This document shows, in pieces, positions 42,399-46,716 of a DNA stretch of 46,716 nt. Under the pieces are notes generated by a model. The model searched no databases and was not told the DNA's origin. It saw only the letters and a program-made list of their open reading frames with translations. Each line of letters opens with the position of its first letter. The first letter of the stretch is position 1. This DNA is from Gemmatimonadota bacterium (GTDB taxonomy: Bacteria; Gemmatimonadota; Gemmatimonadetes; Longimicrobiales; Gaopeijiaceae): the NCBI GenBank assembly GCA_029879725.1, contig JAOUPR010000022.1:1-46716 (forward strand). Direction: 5' to 3'. A program made the translations under genes and the position numbers.

Positions 42399-43697
42399 TC
42401 AGTTCGCGGCTTCCCCCACCGAGCCCACCCGGACGCGGAAGCGCACGACCCGCTGCACGTCGAACTCGTCCCGGGTGACGGCCCACACCCGGTCTCCGTC
42501 GATCACCGGCGTGGGGTACACGGAGAACCCATCGGGAGCATGGACCCTTCCGAAGTAAGTACCGTCCTCGCCAAAGACGTCGAAGGCCACCGGCTCGCGC
42601 CACCGCGTGGGGCGGGAGCCGTCTTCCCGGGGGTCGAAGTCGGGGTTCTCCTCCTCGAAGCCCTCCTGAGAGACCTGTACCCAGATATGGCCGTCGCGTC
42701 CGATCAGTAGGTGCTTGAAGGGAGGCTTCTCATCGGGGATAAGCGGACCGTTCCAGCGCCAGTCTGGATTCAATCGGCGCATGTTCCGGGTCGCCGCCCA
42801 CTCGTGAGCCTCCTTCTCCCCCGGCTGGACCGCCACCGGCTCGATGTCCCGGGCTATGCGCAGGGGGCCCTCGGGGCGTTCGAGGGTGACCGCGTACCGG
42901 GTCGAGAGCCCATGGACGAAGAAGCCACCCGGGTGGAAGGCCCACTCCTCGTCCGGCGAGAAGGGGACGCTGTTGCGCGAGACGCTCACGCCGTCGCCCC
43001 TGTTCATCCGCACCTCGATGCTGGGGCTTTCGAAGCCGAGATCAGGGGGGACGAGCGTGTCGCCGGGCGTCCCGTCGGGATAGATGCGGGCGAGGCCCAT
43101 GCGCCACTCCCGCACATCCGCGGTGGGATCCAGGAGAACGCTCACGTACACGTTGTCCGCGCGATCCTTCCAGAGGGGATGCGAGGTGTTGAACCCGCCC
43201 CGCACCACGGTCCACGCGGCGCCGGGTGTCCCCTCCGGGAGGAACTCCTGGAGGCGGGCGTTTCCGGGGTCGCGCACCAGGATGCGACCGTCGCTCAGGA
43301 TCGCCAGCCCACCGTCGGGGCTCTTGAGCTCGCCCGGCCCCTCTCCCGGTCCTCCCAGCGTGCCCCTGTACACTCCGTCGGCGTCGTACGCCCTGAGCTC
43401 GGGAACCTGCCGGTCCACCAGGTACACGGTCGCGTCGGCACCGACCCCGAGGGACACGACGCTCCCCAGGAGGTACTCGAGGTCCCCGTCCATCTCTCCG
43501 ATGGACATCTCCTCCACCAGATAGGCATCGTGCTCCCAGGCGCTCCCGGCCAGGGTGCGGACGACCACGGTGTCGCCCACGGTGTCGCGAACCACCTGGA
43601 GAGTCGTGGTGTCCTGGTGGACACCACCGCACGCCGTCTGCGTCAGCATCAGGAGGGAGACGAAATGAGGTCGGGACCGTCTCTCCGGGATGTGCAT
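42399..43697 (-). CDS. Beta-propeller lipoprotein (6-bladed propeller type)
   Basis: Exported lipoprotein of 432 residues with a signal (HFVSLLMLTQTACGG, lipidation near Cys23). Propeller phrases recur: VVSLGVGADATVYLVDRQVP near 80-99, PELRAYDADGVYRGTLGGPG near 99-118 (the GGPGxGPGE motif is typical of 6-bladed propellers), GGLAILSDGRILVRDPGNAR near 129-148 and LLIGRDGHIWVQVSQEGF near 330-347. It is the second protein of this class in the window (the other is at 12352-13572). The function is unknown. It is transcribed alone, convergent with the subtilisin gene and divergent from the CocE-type gene. Confidence 0.82.
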   Translation of the reverse strand: MHIPERRSRPHFVSLLMLTQTACGGVHQDTTTLQVVRDTVGDTVVVRTLAGSAWEHDAYLVEEMSIGEMDGDLEYLLGSVVSLGVGADATVYLVDRQVPELRAYDADGVYRGTLGGPGEGPGELKSPDGGLAILSDGRILVRDPGNARLQEFLPEGTPGAAWTVVRGGFNTSHPLWKDRADNVYVSVLLDPTADVREWRMGLARIYPDGTPGDTLVPPDLGFESPSIEVRMNRGDGVSVSRNSVPFSPDEEWAFHPGGFFVHGLSTRYAVTLERPEGPLRIARDIEPVAVQPGEKEAHEWAATRNMRRLNPDWRWNGPLIPDEKPPFKHLLIGRDGHIWVQVSQEGFEEENPDFDPREDGSRPTRWREPVAFDVFGEDGTYFGRVHAPDGFSVYPTPVIDGDRVWAVTRDEFDVQRVVRFRVRVGSVGEAAN

Positions 43698-43885
43698 GGC
43701 GCCTTATCTCCTATTGTTTCGGGAAATGCGTCCCTAGTTGGACGTCGTGCGGAATCGAATGGTTGCCGATGGAGCCAAGTCCCACCGGGACGGTGGCGCC
43801 CGCCACCTTGGCGCCGCGGCTCCCGACTCCCCAGATTGCCTCCGTCGATTCCCGGGCCTCCGCGCCCTCGCTCCCGGATATTTCC

Positions 43886-45733
43886 ATGCGCTCGGTTACG
43901 CTTCGCCTGGTCATGCTCCTCTTGGTCCTGATCCCCCTTTCGGCGTCGGCTCAGGAGCGCCCCTCGGAGCGCTACGAGGTCACCGACGTCATGATCCGTA
44001 TGCGCGACGGCGTCCGGCTGAATACCAGGATCGTGGCGCCGCGGGGTGATCACGAGGCGCTCCCCTTCATCTTCAAGCGGACGCCCTACGGGATCTCCGG
44101 CGCGGTGGGGCAGCTCGACGGCTCCTTCCGCGAGCTGGCGGAGGAAGGGTACATCTTCGTCTTCCAGGACATCCGCGGGCGGTTCGGGTCGGAGGGGCGG
44201 TTCGTGATGCAGCGTCCGGCGCGGGCCCCCGGAGACACGGCGGGGATCGACGAGGGGACGGACACGTGGGACACCATCGACTGGATCCTCCGGAACGTCC
44301 CCGGGAACAACGGCCGCGTGGGGATGCTGGGCGTCTCGTACGATGGGTGGACCACCATCCAGGGCGCGCTGGATCCCCATCCCGCTCTCAAGGCCATCTC
44401 TCCCCAGGCGTCTCCGGCGGACATGTGGCTGGGGGACGACTTCCACCACAACGGCGCCTTCCGGCTCAGCTACGGCTTCGAGTACGCCGCCATGATGGAG
44501 ACCTCCAAGGAGACGGAGTCCTTCGCCTTCGACCGGTACGACACCTACGACTGGTACCTGGAGCTGGGGTCGCTGGCCAACGTGAACGAAAGCGTTCTCA
44601 TGGGGCGCATCCCCACCTGGAACGACTACGTGGCCCACCCCGACTACGACGACTTCTGGAAGCGCCAGACCCTCATCCCCCACATCCGCGGCACCACCGT
44701 CCCCACCCTCAACGTGGCGGGGTGGTGGGACCAGGAGGACTTCTACGGGCCGCTGCGCATCTACGAGGCGCTGGAGGCTTTCGACACCCGGGGGATCAAC
44801 CATCTGGTCGTGGGGCCGTGGAACCACGGCGGATGGAACCGGCGCCCCGGTGACGCCCTGGGCCCCATCCAGTTCGGGAGCGCCACCTCCGACTATTTCC
44901 TGAAGGAGGTGCAGGCCCCCTGGTTCCGGTACTGGCTGAAGGGGGAAGGGACGCTGGACCTTCCCGAGGCCCTCACCTTCGAGTCGGGGTCCAACACGTG
45001 GCGCCGCTGGGACGCCTGGCCGCCCAAGGAGGAGACGGTGGGGCGGAACCTCTACTTCCACGCCGACGGCCGCCTCTCCTTCGAGGAGCCCGACGCCACC
45101 GACCCCGAACCCTTCGACACGTACGTCTCCGACCCCGAGCACCCGGTGCCGTACCGTGCCCGCCCCATCCAGGCCACCTACGGTCCCGGGTCCACCTGGC
45201 GGACGTGGCTCACCCAGGACCAGCGCTTCGTGGACGGGCGGGCCGACGTCCTCTCCTTCGAGACCGACGTCCTGGACGACGACGTGACCATCGCCGGCGA
45301 GGTGGTGGCCAACCTCTTCGCCGCCACCAGCGGGACCGACGCCGACTGGGTGGTGAAGCTCATCGACGTGTATCCCGACGGATACGCCGAGGCCGGGGAG
45401 ATGGCCGGGTACCAGTTCATGGTCTCCAACGAGGTCTTCCGGGGGCGCTACCGGGAGGGGTTCGAGACGCCGCGTCCCCTGGTGGCCGACTCGGTTCTGG
45501 AGTATACGTGGTCGCTCCACACCCAGAGCTACACCTTCAGGAAGGGGCACCGCATCATGATCCAGGTCCAGAGCACCTGGTTCCCTCTCATCGACCGGAA
45601 TCCCCAGACCTTCGTCCCCAACATCTTCCAGGCGAAGGACGAGGACTTCCACCCCGCCACCATCCGGGTGCACCGGGGGCGGGGGCGGGCGTCGCACGTG
45701 ACGGTTCCCGTGGTACGGAGGCCCGTCTCGTGA
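43886..45733 (+). CDS. CocE/NonD-type alpha/beta hydrolase (X-Pro dipeptidyl-peptidase-like)
   Basis: Exported serine hydrolase of 615 residues with a signal peptide (LRLVMLLLVLIPLSASAQ). The alpha/beta-hydrolase core has the nucleophile Ser151 in GVSYDGW, an acid in NVAGWWDQEDF near 291-301 and the catalytic His in VVGPWNHGGW near 322-331. A C-terminal jelly-roll of the X-Pro type starts near 390 (SWHxxWPP-like RRWDAWPPKEE, LSFETDVLDDDVTIAGEVVA). Family members cleave peptides, esters or glutaryl amides. It ends with GTGA overlapping the thioesterase start. ATG 43886 is chosen because the signal begins there. Confidence 0.92.
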   Translation: MRSVTLRLVMLLLVLIPLSASAQERPSERYEVTDVMIRMRDGVRLNTRIVAPRGDHEALPFIFKRTPYGISGAVGQLDGSFRELAEEGYIFVFQDIRGRFGSEGRFVMQRPARAPGDTAGIDEGTDTWDTIDWILRNVPGNNGRVGMLGVSYDGWTTIQGALDPHPALKAISPQASPADMWLGDDFHHNGAFRLSYGFEYAAMMETSKETESFAFDRYDTYDWYLELGSLANVNESVLMGRIPTWNDYVAHPDYDDFWKRQTLIPHIRGTTVPTLNVAGWWDQEDFYGPLRIYEALEAFDTRGINHLVVGPWNHGGWNRRPGDALGPIQFGSATSDYFLKEVQAPWFRYWLKGEGTLDLPEALTFESGSNTWRRWDAWPPKEETVGRNLYFHADGRLSFEEPDATDPEPFDTYVSDPEHPVPYRARPIQATYGPGSTWRTWLTQDQRFVDGRADVLSFETDVLDDDVTIAGEVVANLFAATSGTDADWVVKLIDVYPDGYAEAGEMAGYQFMVSNEVFRGRYREGFETPRPLVADSVLEYTWSLHTQSYTFRKGHRIMIQVQSTWFPLIDRNPQTFVPNIFQAKDEDFHPATIRVHRGRGRASHVTVPVVRRPVS

Positions 45734-46218
45734 CCACCGGCTCTCCCGGTTCCGGCCCCCACGCCGTCCAGGACTTCTACCCCGACGACGCGGCCCACTG
45801 CTACGGGTGCGGCCGCCTGAACGCGGTGGGGCTCCGCATCCGCACCTTCTGGGAGGGGGACGAGACGGTGACGCGCTTCACGCCGGCGTCCCACCACACC
45901 GCCATCCCCGGCTCGGTCTACGGGGGGATGGTGGCGTCCCTCATCGACTGCCACGGGACGGGGAGCGCTTCGGGCGCGGCCCTTCGCGAAGAGGGGCGCG
46001 AGATCGGCGACGGCCCCTCCCCCCGCTTCGTGACGGCGGCGCTGAAGGTGGACTTCCTCAAGCCCACCCCCCTGGGACCCGAGCTGGAGGTGCGGGGGCG
46101 CATCGTGGAGATCAAGGGGAGGAAGATCGTGGTGGAGTCGACGCTGTCCGCCGACGGGGTCGTGACGGCCAAGGGTCAGGTGGTGGCGGTGAGGATCAGG
46201 GAGGACCCACCGGAGTAG
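45730..46218 (+). CDS. PaaI/4HBT hotdog-fold thioesterase
   Basis: Cytoplasmic acyl-CoA thioesterase-like protein of 162 residues. The start at GTG 45730 overlaps the stop of the CocE-type gene, so translation is coupled. Hotdog-fold phrases are HCYGCGRLNAVGLRIRTFWE near 22-41, the helix GSVYGGMVASLIDCHGTGSA near 60-79 with the conserved Asp, and TAALKVDFLKPTPLGPELEV near 102-121 for the strand and dimer edge. The Cys-x-Gly-Cys near the start is typical of one PaaI-like subgroup. Substrate is unknown. Confidence 0.88.
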   Translation: MTTGSPGSGPHAVQDFYPDDAAHCYGCGRLNAVGLRIRTFWEGDETVTRFTPASHHTAIPGSVYGGMVASLIDCHGTGSASGAALREEGREIGDGPSPRFVTAALKVDFLKPTPLGPELEVRGRIVEIKGRKIVVESTLSADGVVTAKGQVVAVRIREDPPE

Positions 46219-46238
46219 TGCGTGGCGTGACGACGGGC

Positions 46239-46259
46239 GCGCAACATATTATGTTGCGC
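46239..46259. promoter_or_regulatory. Operator palindrome overlapping a -10 box
   Basis: The arms GCGCAACAT (46239-46247) and ATGTTGCGC (46251-46259) are perfect complements around ATT. The sequence TATTAT (46247-46252) inside it is a good -10 box. It lies about 40 bp before ATG 46299 of the DUF2384-type gene, so autorepression by that protein is likely. The -35 region is weak. Confidence 0.7.
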
Positions 46260-46298
46260 AGTGGCGTCCGTCGTTCAGTCGTGCAGAGGAGGTGTCCC

Positions 46299-46685
46299 AT
46301 GCCCGCCGTCGCGTCCAGGCCGGCCGGAAGCCGCGCCGGCACCCTTCACACGCTGCCTTCCCAGGCGGAGCGACATCTGTCCGTGTGCCGTGCCCTCGTG
46401 CCGTCGGACCGCACGGTCGCGGAGATCCTGGGGGTGTCTCCATCGCAGGTTTCCCGATGGAAGAGGGGACAGGATCCGGGAGACGAGAACGCCGATCGGC
46501 TCGGGGGGTTGGCGCTGGTGGTGGAGATGCTGGCGCGGTGGCTTCCGGCGGAGGCCGTGGAGGGATGGCTTCAGGGGCGCAACGCCCACTTCGGTGAGCG
46601 GTCGCCGGCACAGATGATCCGCTCGGGTCGGGTGGCCGACGTCATCGGGGCCATCGAGGCGGAGAAGGCGGGTGTCTTCGCCTGA
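46299..46685 (+). CDS. Xre/MbcA/ParS-type antitoxin-like protein (DUF2384)
   Basis: DNA-binding protein of 128 residues. A helix-turn-helix (RTVAEILGVSPSQVSRWKRG) is at about 38-57, followed by LGGLALVVEMLARWLPAEAV and the DUF2384 segment EGWLQGRNAHFGERSPAQMI, with GRVADVIGAIEAE at the end. This is the layout of the Xre-MbcA-ParS antitoxins that partner RES-domain toxins. AGAGGAGG lies six bases before ATG 46299. The typical toxin gene would follow downstream, but the window ends 31 bases after the stop, so the partner cannot be seen. The operator palindrome upstream fits an autoregulated antitoxin. Confidence 0.82.
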   Translation: MPAVASRPAGSRAGTLHTLPSQAERHLSVCRALVPSDRTVAEILGVSPSQVSRWKRGQDPGDENADRLGGLALVVEMLARWLPAEAVEGWLQGRNAHFGERSPAQMIRSGRVADVIGAIEAEKAGVFA

Positions 46686-46716
46686 GCCTCCGCGCCGGTG
46701 TTGGCGGGTCTTTCCG

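Noticed and set aside
43649..45697. A 682-codon open frame on the minus strand
   Set aside because: Antisense shadow of the CocE-type hydrolase gene; low-complexity Val/Gly/Pro/His composition.

Overview
The window is very GC-rich, gene-dense bacterial chromosome. Its gene content best fits a Gemmatimonadota-like organism: long NagB-type deaminase remnants, several Cys-anchored beta-propeller lipoproteins, DUF305 and LVIVD proteins, many exported hydrolases, and TAnnTT-type -10 boxes. This taxonomic call is an inference from content and style; no rRNA is present to prove it.

Layout. 1-2797: remnant of an amino-sugar catabolic operon (internally deleted nagB-like gene, sodium/solute symporter, BadF-type GlcNAc kinase). 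2868-3549: a small heat-shock gene behind a textbook sigma-54 promoter. 3619-9063: housekeeping genes (inositol-phosphatase family, trpS, pilT, DapA-family aldolase, purA), with an intrinsic terminator lying between the purA promoter and purA. 9246-15705: a lipoprotein-like gene, an ABC exporter, a non-coding stretch of about 750 bp, a propeller lipoprotein, ffh and a fasciclin protein. 15849-19848: the rpsP-rimM-trmD / rplS-rnhB translation block, split by a reversed M28 peptidase gene. 19911-20961: two membrane-protein genes.

21000-24242 is an accessory island with visibly lower GC. It contains two orphan genes, two unequal copies of the 3' end of a metallophosphatase gene, a 5'-truncated tyrosine recombinase and tRNA-Lys(TTT). 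It reads as the scar of an integrated element plus a partly deleted tandem duplication.

24294-28826: a small protein resembling a sensor-kinase tail, an NTF2-like lipoprotein, a large tyrosine-decarboxylase-like PLP enzyme, and an orphan NtrC-type regulator with its own sigma-54 promoter. 28837-45733: mostly exported proteins (metallophosphatase, D-aminoacylase-type amidohydrolase, DUF305/LVIVD pair, membrane aminopropyltransferase-like protein, beta-lactamase-family hydrolase, metallo-beta-lactamase-fold hydrolase, subtilisin with PKD domain, propeller lipoprotein, CocE-type hydrolase), suggesting a protein- and peptide-scavenging life. 45730-46685: a hotdog thioesterase and a DUF2384/Xre-type antitoxin-like gene with a perfect operator palindrome at the window edge.

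No complete, clearly novel multi-gene defence or biosynthetic system was found. The most unusual items are the duplicated island, the sigma-54 pair (hsp20 and orphan regulator), the purA leader and the nagB deletion scar.
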